A stretch of DNA of 64,000 nt from Phyto melanocephala (GCA_941918925.1 OW799234.1:131916895-131980894); one strand, 5' to 3'; numbered from the stretch's first letter, positions 14,234-26,883 are shown. The notes: a model not told the origin generated them from the letters alone. Made by a program: numbers and translations.

Positions 14234-15359
14234 TATTTTCGACACTTTTACAACTTTAAATAAGACAAAACTACAGTGACGAAATTTTGAAAATTTTTCC
14301 ATGTTTGAAAAATAAATTTTGGCACGCACCTGACTACATACATATGTACTTATGAACGTTAAATGAAAACACAGCTTTACAAATGTTGAGTGAAATATTT
14401 AAAATCTCATTTTATTACACCATAAAAAAAGGAATTTTCTACTTTTCTTTTTATTTTTAATTTTTCTCTATGCATTTTTTTAAAACGTGACTTTTTTCAA
14501 TTTCTAAAAACACATATTTGAATTTAAAAAAAAATAAATAATTTTCACAATAAACTAATTACAAGCTTTTAAAAATATTTAGTCAATTAATAAAAAAGTT
14601 TTTTAATACTTAAAAACTTAAAAAAAGGAAAAATTATAGCCAAAAATTTACCATAAATATATATATATATATATATAAATTAAACCATTTAAAAATGTGT
14701 AAAAAAATCAAAATAAATTTAATAACTATTATTGATCCTTTTTGATTTTCCAAGCATCACTTGAACGTTGAACGTTGCGTACACGACAATGTTTGATTTA
14801 ACACTAATTTCAATAATTAACTTTTTAAATTAAGCAAAAAAAAAAAAATTATAAAGAAAAAAATAAATAAAATAAAAAAGCACATGTAGTGCTAATTTAA
14901 ACGTATCACATTTTTTTTTACTTTTATCTCCACTGTAATGATATTAGACCACTTTATTTAAAGTACCTTTTAAATATGTATTCCATCTAAGATTATGGTA
15001 AATTGCACACCCTACTGTACAGCATATCTGTTAAGTCAGAGGGTTCAGTAAGAAGATAACATATAACATTATCATATAACATGTTTAAAATACCCTTAAT
15101 ATGTATGGCTTTTGATTACTGTAAAGTACTTGGCTTTACCACTATAAGGGGTATTCATTTAAACTACTATTTTTGGCAAGTCTAAAAATTGCCTGCATTC
15201 AGCAACTGTATTAAAAAAAGGCAGCTCGTAAATCAGTTGATTTTGTAATTAAAAAGACGAATGAATTTAAAATTAATGACAACAATAAGTGAAAAAAATA
15301 TATGTCAATAATTAAAAGTACAAATTTAGAAGTGGGAGGTAATAATATTACCTTCTTAT
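14234..15359. other. AT-rich intergenic stretch without genes
   Basis: Contains poly-A/T runs and a TA dinucleotide tract near 14656-14678. No gene or recognised repeat. Confidence 0.3.
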
Positions 15360-15362
15360 ATT

Positions 15363-15954
15363 AGGTTCGTTCGAGTACTTTTACTGCACTTTGTAGTAAA
15401 TGAGTAATTATTTAGTAAATTGAACATTTTACTCTCAAAAAGATAATTTGTCCAAAAAAGTACTCGAACAGACATTTGTAAAAATTCGTAATTTTGAAGC
15501 AACAGCTGATGGCAAATAAATAAAGTTTAATGGGAACTATGTACATAAATACATTTGTGCAAATATGTATTTAAGTATGTATACCTGCGCCAGATTCAGG
15601 CAGTTCCCTTCTTTCATCTGTAGACATTGTTAACTAACTTTATTTCACAAACAATTTAAATTTAATAATATTTTGCACTTTTGTTTGGATTTTCCTTTTT
15701 TTAATATTTTTTTTCACAAATTGTATACTTTTTGTTTGTTTACCTTTTGAATCATATGTTTTTTGGTTTTGCTAAATCTTACTGCAAGAAATTTTTGTTG
15801 TAAAAATTTGCAAATACTCAGTCAAGAACTGTCACTTTTCGCTCACTACTTGTGCTCTCATTTACTACAAATTTGTGTAAACGAACGCAATTTCGTAAAA
15901 TGCAGTAAAAATATGTACAAATTCGTACAAATTTGTGAGTTCTCGAACGAACCT
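15363..15954 (+). mobile_element. AGGTTCGTTCGAG MITE, copy 1
   Basis: A 592-bp element with termini AGGTTCGTTCGAG and CTCGAACGAACCT, flanked by ATT on both sides. It carries a conserved internal GATGGCAAATAAATAAAG block and sub-terminal ACAAATTTGT-type palindromes. It is about the same length as, and nearly identical to, the copies at 16028 and 25780. The open frame of about 70 codons common to all three has no recognisable domain. Confidence 0.85.
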
Positions 15955-16027
15955 ATTATAAGAGGCATTACGCAGATAAAATTAATGCTCTAAAATATAA
16001 AAAAACATAAATAAATAAGATATTAAT

Positions 16028-16631
16028 AGGTTCGTTCGAGTACTTTTACTGCACTTTGTAGTAAATGAGTAATTATTTAGTAAATTGAAAATTTTACTCC
16101 CAAAAAGAGAATTTGTTCAAAAAAGTACTCGAACAGACATTTGTAAAAATTCGTAAAATTGAAGCAACAGCTGATGGCAAATAAATAAAGTTTAATGAGA
16201 ACTATGTACATACATACATATATGCAAATATGTATTTAAGTATGTATACCTGCGCCAGATTCAGGCAGTTCAATTCTTTCATCTGTAGACATTGTTAACT
16301 AACTTTATTTCACAAACAATTTAAATTTAATAATATTTTGCACTTTGGTTTGGATTTTCCTTTTTTTAATATTTTTTCACAAATTGTATACGTTTTGTTT
16401 GCTTACTTTTGTTTGTTTACCTTTTGAATCATATGTTTTTTGGTTTTGCTAAATCTTACAGCAAGAAATTTCTGTTGTAAAAATTTGCAAATACTCAGTC
16501 AAGAACTGTCACTTTTCGCTCTCTATTTGTGCTCTCATTTACTACAAATTTGTGTAAACGAACGCAATTTCGTAAAATGCAGTAAAAATTTGTACAAATT
16601 CGTACAAATTTGTGAGTTCTCGAACGAACCT
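16028..16631 (+). mobile_element. AGGTTCGTTCGAG MITE, copy 2
   Basis: A 604-bp copy in the same orientation as copy 1 and only 73 bp after it. It is flanked by AAT on both sides (16025-16027 and 16632-16634). The different target triplets show two independent insertions rather than a local tandem duplication. Confidence 0.85.
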
Positions 16632-16634
16632 AAT

Positions 16635-17733
16635 GTAAAAACGTTCATAATGTATTAACTAAATAATAAATGCATTAAAATTTATTTTCTTTTTGATTTA
16701 AATATTGAAAATATTAATAAATTCTTAAAATATCCCAAGTTTGCTTATGAATTTAGTGATATAAAGAATCGTTAATCGGAAACTATTTGACATATCATAA
16801 CATATCTACCGGCTATTTAGAGTAGTGCAACACCTGTCCATCCTTCAACTGTCAACAGTGTGGAAAAAACAAATTCTTTTGTCATCACAAAGTTTCAATC
16901 ACTTCAGGGTGATAAGATTAAAGCGGAATGAACGTTCGTGTTTTTGAGTGCAATATGTACGTACGTATGTATTACGTTGTCATTTAATACAACAATTGTA
17001 TAGCGACTTTCTTGTTAAACCGCTAAGAAAACTAACTTGTTGGACGGATTCGATTTGCCATTGAAGATTTGATAAAATTTTTTAAAAGAAGATTAGAAAC
17101 AACGTAAACATTGACGCGACATAGATGTTTAACTTTAAACAGCTGATTAAAAGTTAAAAAAAAAAATAATTTTTATTTAAGAACATGTTGCGTTTGTATA
17201 TTTACGCATTTGTTTGCTACAGAAGGGAAAATGTAAATATATTTTCGTGTATAACATTGCCGCTGTATAAGGGTCAGTAAATTGAAATGTGTTAAGAACT
17301 ATTTCCACTACCACAGTGCAATAAGAGGACACATCGTATGAGAAAGCCATTTCGGTCCATGTAACTTTTGCAAATCAATTTTAAAAGAATTCAATGTTTC
17401 GTAATTCTGCTAATCTATTAAAGCTTAAGTAATAATATCTTATCAGTTAAAGAAATATTTAATCTTAAAAAAAATTAATATTTCAGTTTCGATAATGATT
17501 TCTGAGTTGATAACTTTTTTGTTATTAAACCGAAATCTTTTTTAAAAATATTTTAAAATTTTCTTAATTGTTTTTAAATAACAACAAATTTACTTAATAA
17601 TTCGGGATATGCTCCCGAATTAAATTAGAAAAAAATAACATACTTTGAAAAGGAAGAAAAATGTTGGTTGGGTTTTAGAGTTTTATTTTTGAATTCTCAT
17701 TTTGTTAATGAGAATTTTAAAATAAAACTTATA
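16635..17733. other. Intergenic stretch without recognised features
   Basis: No convincing coding sequence or repeat shared within the window. Confidence 0.3.
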
Positions 17734-18244
17734 AAGGGTCCGCCATCTAACTTTTTTTTTTCAACTAGTGCTTATTTCATGAATGGTAACACTTAGCTTA
17801 TGTCTGATTTGACAGATAATTAGTTTTATCCTTCCGCTGAACGAATATGGTTGTGTATACGCTTGAACAACGCTGGGAAATATTGCGACATTACTTTGGC
17901 CGATTCTGCCGAAAAAATCATCTTTTCAGATGAAGCTCATTTTGATCTTGGCGGGTATGTAAACAAGCAAAATTGTCGCATTTGGGGCACAGAAAACCCG
18001 CACGCCTACATTGAATAGCCGATACACCCAAAACGAGCCACTGTTTGGTGCGGAAATGAGCAAGGATTGGCCGTAGTCAATGGCGATCGTTATCGGGTCA
18101 TGTTGAACGAATTTTTGTTCACAAAAATTGAAGAGGAGGATATTGGCAACATTTGGTTCAACAGGACGGCGCTACGTGACACACAGCCGAAGCTACACTT
18201 TTTTATAGCATTTTCAAAAAAAAAAAGTTATTTGGCGGACCCTT
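17734..18244 (+). pseudogene. Internally deleted mariner-like element with transposase remnant
   Basis: Matching ends (AAGGGTCCGCCATCTAAC and its near-complement ending GGCGGACCCTT) are flanked by TA, giving a 511-bp element. Translations in shifting frames recover parts of a mariner-family transposase: an N-terminal TLEQRWEILRHYF segment, a FSDEAHFDLGGYVNKQNC segment and NGDRYRVMLNEFLFTKIEE. Stops, frameshifts and a large deletion between the first two show it is dead. It is related to the remnants at 32982 and 37040. Confidence 0.85.
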
Positions 18245-18975
18245 TACTTTAAGCGTTTTTAAGAATTCAGGTAGAAGGTCTACCAAGACGATCGGACATA
18301 AGCTCCAGTGAAATGCATATAGACCAGCTTAAACCCAACAACCAAATGAATGAATATTGAATAAAAAATTTTAAATTGTTCTCAAAAATCTATACATTTT
18401 CAAAAAGTAATTTTATTATTTTAAGACTTTTTAAAAATTTATATATATTTTATTGTTAAAAAAAATGCTTAAAATAAGTTTTTGAAAATAATGAACACGT
18501 GTTGAAAATCCAAAATTTTTATGTCAAAAAGTGGGGTATCGGGGTATCTATGAGAGTGGTGAAAAACACATTTTTGCACCGATCTGCAACTACTTTACTC
18601 ACGTTCTCAATTTTATAACTTAAAAAAAATACTTGCGAAGGTTTGTTCGGAATTACCACTGTGCAATACTCAAAAAATTACCGCTATGCATGCGGTGTAT
18701 TGTGTTGGTATTAAGAAAATACTTTATGGGTAGGAAAACTTTAAAACAGTGCGACGAACAAAATGATTTTCTCTGAAATGTTTTGTGTGATCAAAAGGCC
18801 AGTAAATCTTAAATGGTTTAAATATTCTATGAAAACAAATGTATATGCAAACTACATAATAAAATTATTGAAACAGTGAAGCACATTCTACATTATGTTA
18901 GTGTTCATGTAAATCAATAGAGTAAGATGCCCCTCTGTTACCTGTAAGCAATATCGCCTTCTCTTTGGTCCATAC
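18245..18975. other. Intergenic stretch without recognised features
   Basis: No gene or known repeat seen. Confidence 0.3.
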
Positions 18976-19165
18976 AAGGCATATTTATTCATCAGGCAAA
19001 CACAGTTTGGAGAGAACTTTTTTCTCTATAGTTTTTGAAAATTAGGTCTGACATTTGAAATAAATGAAATGAAATGAAAGAACAGAGAAATTGTTGTTTA
19101 TCAATGAACTTAAAAAAACATAATCAGCTTTCGAATCAAGACTAACTAATGAATAAATATGCCTT
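18976..19165. mobile_element. AAGGC...CAGGTA MITE, copy 2
   Basis: A 190-bp element from AAGGCATATTTATTCATCAG to AATAAATATGCCTT. The flanks TGGTCCATAC (left) and TGGTCTATAC (right) are a 10-bp target duplication with one difference. Confidence 0.8.
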
Positions 19166-19763
19166 TGGTCTATACTAAACAGCTGCGTACTATCTTCTAA
19201 AAGTTATGTGTTCTATTTCACACTACTTCCAACAACCAAATTTCAGTGCAAACATAAGTAACAAAACAAATATAGCAAAACATTACTCTCACTAAAACAA
19301 AATTAATCATCACTCGTAAAGTTTTTCCATACAGCTTTGTTAGTGTTTGTGTTTTTAAACAAAGTAGAATATTGAAATAGAAAGCAACAAAGGAACTAAA
19401 GAAACTGCAAATCAAAGCAAAAACATCGAGTGCAATAGAACACATACAAAACACGTATAAAATATTAAACAACTGTGTTACTCAATAATTACATTTAGGG
19501 CAGTTTAAAAAGAAAACACTTTCTTACAAGCGAGTATTTCAATACTTGTGATTTCATGGAAGCTTTTTTTGGTTTTTTAGGTCTACCATCAAAACATTCA
19601 TTTTTCCAATGCTAAATACGAAAATGTCGTGGGTTACCTTTAAATCTTGCTTTTGTAAAACTCTGTACAAAATCATCTGTCATAGTTTCAATAAGATCTT
19701 GCTCTATTTTGTTCTGACAAACCACCTGACCTCAAATCTCTGCCGCTGGAAATCAGGTTGACT
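19166..19763. other. Intergenic stretch without recognised features
   Basis: An 84-codon minus-strand frame here has no recognisable domain and biased, AT-driven composition; it is not called as a gene. Confidence 0.3.
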
Positions 19764-20266
19764 GTAATAAAGAGTGGTTAAATTTTAAGGGCCGATGTTG
19801 ATTAATTTTCATTTATTTTTATTTTATCAATTACGTATGGAACAAAATATAGGCCAAATGGCCTTTATTCGATGGTCCAAATTTTTATTGACAATGTTGA
19901 TGTTGAATTGTTGGGCTCGATGATGAGTCGAGGTTGACTGCTGTTTCGCTTAAAACAGCAATGTTTTCCGTTCAACGAACTAAGAAGGCATTCACAGATG
20001 TTTTCACATTTCCTACAGACCTGTTTTGCTGAAATTTAAATATGTTTTACAATTCTCCCGATTGTGGACGAATTCGAACGATTATGTTGACCAAAAGATA
20101 TAATCCTGAATATATTTAACGCGTTGCTGGATTGTGTGTATTTCCATAGTTCAAATTGGGTAAGTCTGAAATTTAGAAATGTCATATGAAGTGCAGAAAA
20201 AAACTTGACGTTTAGGTGTGGTTCACATTCAACATCGGCCCTTTGAATTTAACCACCCTTTATTAC
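19764..20266. mobile_element. TIR element with GTAATAAAG-GTGG ends
   Basis: The ends are inverted repeats of about 37 bp: GTAATAAAGAGTGGTTAAAT... and the complement of ...TTTAACCACCCTTTATTAC, continuing through GGGCCGATGTTGA. Size is 503 bp. TA occurs at both edges, which fits the Tc1/mariner group, but no transposase similarity could be read inside. Confidence 0.7.
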
Positions 20267-21595
20267 AATTTTTATAGTCTTGCACAGTTACATATGAGTT
20301 AAAAATTTGACAAGTCTGCGTTAATAAGATTTAATTGATAAATTAGGAAAAAATTTCTTCTCTCAAATCTTCTTTTACAAAACCAACATTTATTATCGCA
20401 TAATTAAAAAACGAAAAATGTTACAATTATTGTAGTGAGGAGTAACACTGCTAGTTTTATTAACACTATTATAATTATTATCGTTATTATTTTTTTTTTT
20501 TTGCAAAACAGAATTTAATTATTCTACAAAAATAAAATTCTATAAAATAAAACAATTAAAGAAATATAATTTAAATGAATAACAGCTAATACTTGCTTAA
20601 ATAATCGTTGACTAGATTCAATAAAGCGGCGAATGAAATTAATAGGAAAGTTTAGTTGTTTGTATTTTATCAAAAGATCTAGAAAAGGAACATTTTTTTT
20701 TACTTTAAAATTGCTTTGACGAGGGTTGCCAGAAAAATAAATTTTAAAGATTTTGTGGTTAAAGTATTGGTGCAATGAGTTACAACAGTTTTCCAAACAG
20801 AAGCTGAATAATTAAAAACAAAAAATATCTATTACTGCGATAACACTTAAATTCACAGATTATTATCAATAATAATAATTAAACGATATAAGTGAATATG
20901 ATTTGCATCATAAAAGAAAGTCAAAATGTATATTTTATTTATTGAGGGTGTACAACAAACATACATTGGTTGAGTGTAAAACCACAGTTGAATACAGTAC
21001 CGTAACGTGTTTATTTTTATACAGGCCTATCACACTTTCATATCACAGTGATTTAAGTTCCGTATTTGCAATACCCATAGGTTTTGTTTTATTTTCTCAG
21101 ATGCTGTTTACATGTTTGGTAAATATTTTTTTTTTTTATTTCCAGCATTTATAAAGCAAATATTTATTTGTCACATCCAAAAGTAGGTATGTTTGTAATG
21201 CTGATAAAAGAGTCCTTATCAATTCCGCAAAATCAGAATTTTTTCGGAATGACAGCACATTTTGAAAATAAATGTTTTTCTTTTACCATTTGTAATGAAA
21301 ATAAACTCTGATTAAGTAAGACACTGATTTAAATAAGAAAATATTTGGTTCAAGTTGAGAAAATGAGAAATTACGAAAAAAATTACTTGTTTTTATATTA
21401 TATTATTGGTTGCATAGTGGTAATCACACCAAAGCCAAACCTAACTGAGGGGTTATACCTTCAAGTTTTCCATTTCAGTTTTCAATACTCTCACACTTTT
21501 TTACTAACACACTGAAACTAATTACAACTGTTGCGTACATTCATTTGAATTCTCTTTCAAATCCTGTGTCTTAATTTAAATGCTGATTGCAATTA
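20267..21595. other. Intergenic stretch without recognised features
   Basis: AT-rich. Frames of 83-90 codons near 20524-20796 and 20903-21154 show no domain or plausible splice context. Confidence 0.3.
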
Positions 21596-22180
21596 CAGTG
21601 CACTCGCGCTAACGTGAACTAATTAAAACCAAAGCAGTTCATGTTAGCGAAATTGTTCACGTTACTGATTGTCGAGTTTCATGAAAGAAATATAAATTTT
21701 TATAATATTAACCTGTGTTTTACATGCTTGAACAAATAATTATTTTTTCAAATTTGTATTATAACTCTAAAATATAACACTAAAATTATTATTTATAATC
21801 CATTACAAGATTACGAGATTCCTTTTGGCAAATTATCTATTAAGACTGCCTTTTCTTTAAACTCCAAACATTAAGATTTTTAACACTCATGGTGACTGAT
21901 TCACCGCGTCAGATAAGTAAAAGACTTAAAATTTCGATGATATACATACAAAAAAATGTTAAGAGGATACACACAGAGGATTCCCTAAATTTTAAAAATC
22001 GAAATTAACATTTTTCAGTAATGTCTACATGATTAAAAAACACTTGCAGTAAAAAAAATTGTTCAAGTTATAGAGCTTTCTGAGTTTGTTCATGTTACAC
22101 AGTAGTCAACGTAGACAAAAGCTTGTTCACGTTAGGTGATGTTCACGTTAGACGGTGTTCACGTTACTGCGAGTGCACTG
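21596..22180. mobile_element. Pogo/Tigger-like MITE
   Basis: Ends CAGTGCACTCGC and GCGAGTGCACTG are flanked by TA on both sides (21594-21595, 22181-22182). Sub-terminal TTCACGTTA/TAACGTGAA motifs recur at both ends, at least three times on the right. CAG-start ends with a TA target fit the pogo/Tigger group. The 585-bp length and lack of a transposase frame make it non-autonomous. Confidence 0.75.
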
Positions 22181-23013
22181 TATTTTGAATAATTGTTGTT
22201 CTAGGTGTAATCTCCGGGCAGTGGTGAATTCGGGTAAGTTTTCTGCGGCGTTCAAAAGTCAAATTTTAAATAAAAAAAATATTAAAAGCGGTTTGCACAG
22301 TTTTTAAAACTAAGTTTGGCGTTTAAACATGTCAGTGAATTAACCCGAACTCGACAGTTTTTTTATTTGTTTGCAGTCAGGATTGTAAACGAATTTATCA
22401 ACGAGTCTAAACCACTCAATTGTCATTCGGTGGAGAATACGACACAAGTAATTGAATATCTGACTCTAAATTATTATTATCAGGTAAAATAATTTTAATC
22501 TTCCTTTGATTCTGCAAAACAAAACAATAAAATCAAAGAAAATGAAACAAGTTTGACAGCGGATTGCGGCATAAATTGCTTAAGCAATCAATAAAGCAAT
22601 AATTGCGCAATAAATTGCTTCATAAGGCAATTTGCCATCTACACGCAACTTTCAAGGACGCAATCAAATTTGAGAATTGCAGCAATAAATATTGCTACGG
22701 GGAGACCCGGGTTACGGTTAAAGCAAATTTTTACTGCGTAACCTCATTAGCTAATCTGATAAAATTAAAACATTAATTCCATGTTAAAAAAAAAATTCCA
22801 AAAATTCATTTCATAAAAACGTTTTATTTTCATAGAATTTGACTTTTATTAAATTGCCTAATTGTGGCTTTATTCTCGTATTTGTCATTCCAATCGTTAT
22901 TATTGTTTTGCATTCTTTAGATTCTATTTGCTTTTCATGTTTATTTCTCAAAACAAAAACTTAAGACTCTACCTTAAACTTTTTTAATACGTAAAACTAA
23001 TTAAGTCAGTGTT
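22181..23013. other. Non-coding stretch with a TTGC/GCAATAA-rich segment
   Basis: Around 22560-22700 the motif GCAATAAATTGC and variants recur several times, suggesting a decayed short repeat. Similar wording (TTGACAG, GGCAATA) occurs at 55770-55960. No gene seen. Confidence 0.3.
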
Positions 23014-23770
23014 TATTATACCCTTCACACAGTGAAAAAGGGTATATATAGGTTTGTCATTCCGTGTGAAATTTCTACAATTTTCATTTCCGACCCCATA
23101 AAGTATATATTTTCTGAAAGCTTATGAATAGGGGAGTCGATTAAGCCCTGTCAGTCTGTCCGTCTGACCGTCTGTCCGTGTGTATGTTGAAATCAACTTT
23201 TTGAAGCCCCCCGACATAGGTTGGACCCGGGTAAGGTATTAAAATATCAGAATTATTCGGGAGTAGATCGGTATTGAAAATCAGAAACATCGGTACATAA
23301 ACAACTGAGATATGAGCAAAAACCCACGACCACCTCGATTTTTTTTCACAAAAACAACATTACAACAACAACATACATACATACAAACGTGTATACTGGT
23401 TAGAGAAAACGTGGCATCGAATCCCAACTGAGGCAAAAAAATTTTTTTTTAATTTTTAAAAAAATTTTTTTTTAATTTTTTTTTTATTTTTTTTTATTTT
23501 TTATTTAATATATTATTTATATATTATTATTTTTTTTTTAATTTTTTTTTTGTTTTATATATGTATATTATATATATAATAATTTTTTTTTTTAAATTTT
23601 TTTTTTTTTTAATTTTTTTTTAATTTTTTTTTTTTTCGTTATTTTAACATACATACGTGTACGTATTTCATATGGGATGAATGGTGATACAAGCAACTGT
23701 TATTGCATGACTACACGTTGTGAAGGGTATATAAGATTCGGCATGGCCGAATATAGCACTCTTACTTGTT
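23014..23770 (+). mobile_element. DINE-like element (INE-1-type), complete copy
   Basis: Runs from a hairpin TATACCCTTCACACAGTG/AAGGGTATA through the conserved TTTCCGACCCCATAAAGTAT block and a CCGTCTGTCCG run, a poly-T/A-rich middle, and ends AATATAGCACTCTTACTTGTT after the hairpin ATTCGGCATGGCCGAAT. The left block and the CCGTCTG run match the core of Drosophila INE-1/DINE-1 (non-autonomous Helentron-like elements), as known of that family. No protein is encoded. Confidence 0.8.
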
Positions 23771-24030
23771 TATTTATATTTTTATGCCGAAAAATATACT
23801 AATAGATCTTTAGCAAATAATTAGATCATACAATTGATATTTCGACAAGTTGACTAAGATAAAATATTTTCCCCTTATATTGTTATAAAAAAAACACAAA
23901 ACTTATTTAAACTATTTGTTTATTTACCAACCATTCACTTTTTATTTTTATTTTTATTTTCGTTTTTTATTTTTTTTTTTATACAAGAGTATAAACAATA
24001 GATTTTTAGTTAACAACTATGCTGAGCTAA

Positions 24031-24050
24031 TCTATATATATAAAAGTGAA

Positions 24051-24085
<35 letters not shown>

Positions 24086-24906
24086 GCTATAGACTCTAAA
24101 ACTGTAAAACCGATCGGGCTCAAACTTTGGTAAGTTGTTGTACACATACCAGGGAGTGTTTATGGGTGAAAAAAAGTGGGCGGGGCCACGCCCATAAAAA
24201 ATTAGTTATCAGTTTTAGCTACTTGCACTTGACCGATTTTTCTGAAACTTTGCACACATATCGAGCTGTCATGACTAAAAAATTTCGTGATAAGAAAAGT
24301 GGGCGGGGCCACGCCCCTAAAAAAGTTTTAATTTTGAGGTACTTGCACTGGACCGATTTTTCTGAAACTTTGCACACATATTAAGCTGTCGTGACTTTAT
24401 AATTTCGTGATTAAAAAAGTGGGCGGGGCCACGCCCATAAAAAAGGCTATAATTTTGAGGTACTTGCACTAGACCGATTTTTCTGAAACTTTGCACACAT
24501 ATTGAGCTGTCATGACTAAATAATTTCGTGATTAGAAAAGTGGGCAGTGCCACGCCCATAAAAAAAAGGTATCATTTTGAGGTACTTGCACTGGACCGAT
24601 TATTCTGAAACTTTGCACACATATTGAGCTGTTATGACTTTACAATTTCGTGATTAGAAAAGTGGGCAGGGCCACGCCCATAAAAACAATTTTAATTTTG
24701 AGGTACTTGCACTGGTCCGATTCTTCTGAAACTTTGCACACATATTGAGCTGTTATGACTTTACAATTTCGTGACTAGAAAAGTGGGAAATACCACGCCC
24801 ATAAAAAAATTATAATTTTTAGGTTTTTGCACTTAATATTCAATTAAAATTCAGAATGCATTTCGATTCATTAAGGGGCGTAGCAACGCGCGCAGGGTTT
24901 GGCTAG
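24031..24906 (+). mobile_element. Non-autonomous Helitron, copy B (complete)
   Basis: Starts TCTATATATATAAAAG after an A and ends GGTTTGGCTAG before a T, the A|TC...CTAG|T layout of Helitrons with no target duplication. A TG tract (about 24056-24082) follows the start. Six tandem units of 120-123 bp have cores at about 24176, 24299, 24419, 24540, 24662 and 24783. A GC-rich segment near 24877-24893 precedes the 3' end. Length 876 bp with no helicase frame. Confidence 0.9.
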
Positions 24907-25389
24907 TACTTAATAAAACTTAATTGTAACAATAACAAGTTGAAACTTTTATTGACAGCAATTATTTAACTGAGTTTTATCAGCTGCAATTTAATTAAAT
25001 CTGCACAACCATAATAAGTACTATAGCTATTCACTACCTGTTTAACATTAAATAACCAGTTCGATTAAATTAAAAAGTATTTATTTGCAGTTCTGAAAGT
25101 AAAATCAATACGTACAGGTGTAAGGAAGAGGTACCCACATTTTTTTCTTTTTATTTATAGGGCTAATGAACCAAATTGTTCTTGTTATTACATATAAATA
25201 TAAATTAATATTGTTTTTTTTTTGCTTCATAAAAATATCTTTATAAAAAATTTGTATTTTTGAAGGCACGTTTAATTTAAGCAAATATCGTGTTAAATAA
25301 TAAAAACAATTCAATCAGGCATGTCACAGGCTATAAGTCCACTTTGCAACTTTAGAATATGTTAAGCGAACTTTCTTTTCTACCACTAT

Positions 25390-25572
25390 CAGGTCATTTT
25401 TATTTATCAGGTAATCGCAGTGAGAAGATTTTTTTTCGACATATAAAATAAATGAGAAAAGAAAGAGAATTGTCTTTGCATCAATGGAGTTTGACAATTA
25501 AAGTTTAAAAAAGTAAGGAAAAAGAAAAAATCAGCTGACGTATTAAGACTACCTGTTGAATAAATATGTCTT
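25390..25572. mobile_element. AAGGC...CAGGTA MITE, copy 3 (diverged)
   Basis: Diverged ends (AGGTCATTTTTATTTATCAG at the left, GAATAAATATGTCTT at the right) enclose the family's interior. The flanks TACCACTAT and TACTACTAC resemble a 9-bp target duplication. Confidence 0.65.
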
Positions 25573-25779
25573 GTACTACTACTTTAAATTTCTTAAATGG
25601 GATCTATAAAAACTTTTGCTAGTAGTTTTATTAATAAAAAATGTACTTTACATAACATTGGTAACGACCTTTACTGACAAAGAAGCTAAGTTCTATTTAT
25701 TGAATTTTACAGGAGAGGGAAAAAACTTATTAAGATCCTTATAGCGAGTGTTTTTTATTGAGGTACAATATTTTATATT

Positions 25780-26356
25780 AGGTTCGTTCGATTACTTTTA
25801 CTGCACTTTGTAGTAAATGAGTAATTATTTAGTAAATTGAACATTTTACTCTCAAAAAGATAATTTGTCCAAAAAAGTACTTGAAGCAACAGCTGATGGC
25901 AAATAAATAAAGTTTAATGGGAACTATGTACATACATACATTTGTGCAAATATGTATTTAAGTATGTATACCTGCGCCAGATTCAGGCAGTTCCCTTCTT
26001 TCATCTGTAGACATTGTTAACTAACTTTATTTCACAAACAATTTAAATTTAATAATATTTTGCACTTTTGTTTGGATTTTCCTTTTTTTAAATTTTTTTT
26101 TTCACAAATTGTATACTTTTTGTTTGCTTACTTTTGTTTGTTTACCTTTTGAATCATATGTTTTTTGGTTTTGCTAAATCTTACTGCAAGAAAATTCTGT
26201 TGTAAAAATTTGCAAATACTCAGTCCAGAACTGTCACCTTTCGCTCTCTATTTGTGCTCTCATTTACTACAAATTTGTGTAAACGAACGCAATTTCGTAA
26301 AATGCAGTAAAAATTTGTACAAATTCGTACAAATTTGTGAGTTCTTGAACGAACCT
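25780..26356 (+). mobile_element. AGGTTCGTTCGAG MITE, copy 3
   Basis: A 577-bp copy flanked by ATT at 25777-25779 and 26357-26359. Compared with copy 1 it lacks about 35 bp after AAAAAAGTAC. Otherwise nearly identical. Confidence 0.85.
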
Positions 26357-26593
26357 ATTGTCAACACTTTTTTAACTGGCAGCTAATTTGCCAGCTGACA
26401 AGTGATTGATTTAGTTTGTTTACAGTCGTATTTCAGCTCGTTTAAGGGCAATCATTCCTTCCCTTTTTATCTGACTTCGAGATTTTTACATCTCATTCTC
26501 GCGTGGTTAATTGTGTGGCGTTCCGAAACTGTGCTTTGAATACAGTTTCCAGACTATTCTACACTTAACCGTGGGCTTTATTTTAATTGGATT

Positions 26594-26845
26594 AACTGGA
26601 GGAGTACCAAATAAACTCATTTACTTATAACTGGAGGAGTTCCATAAAACTCATTGTAATTATTGTTCAGATGTCTTCGACTTCCTATTTAATGGTAAAG
26701 GCCGACTTGCGGTACCTGAACCAACGTTTTGTAACTGAAGGAGAACCATTAAACTTAGTTTTATTTATTGTTTAGTGTCTCCAACTTTCTATACAGAGGT
26801 ATAGGTCGATTTACAGAGAAGGAACCAAAGTGGGATACCCTGGCT
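26594..26845 (+). repeat. Degenerate tandem repeat of AACTGGAGGAG units
   Basis: AACTGGAGGAG-type starts occur at 26594, 26629 and 26733. The last two head units of about 104 bp that share AAACT, GTCT(T/C)C and GGTCGA/GGCCGA landmarks. The 26360-26883 interval is less AT-rich than its surroundings and could be part of an unrecognised retroelement; no coding frame was identified. Confidence 0.45.
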
Positions 26846-26883
26846 TTTTGGTTATGTACCTCAGCCAATCAATTTTAAAATAA

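Noticed and set aside
15763..15993. A frame of about 75 codons conserved in three places
   Set aside because: All three are the same MITE; the frame has no start context or domain and includes the terminal repeat.
20524..20796. A 90-codon minus-strand frame
   Set aside because: No recognised domain, AT-driven composition and no supporting splice or promoter context.
24127..24559. Open frames of 80-85 codons on both strands in the Helitron
   Set aside because: They are the 121-bp tandem unit read through; length tracks the repeat and both strands are open at once.
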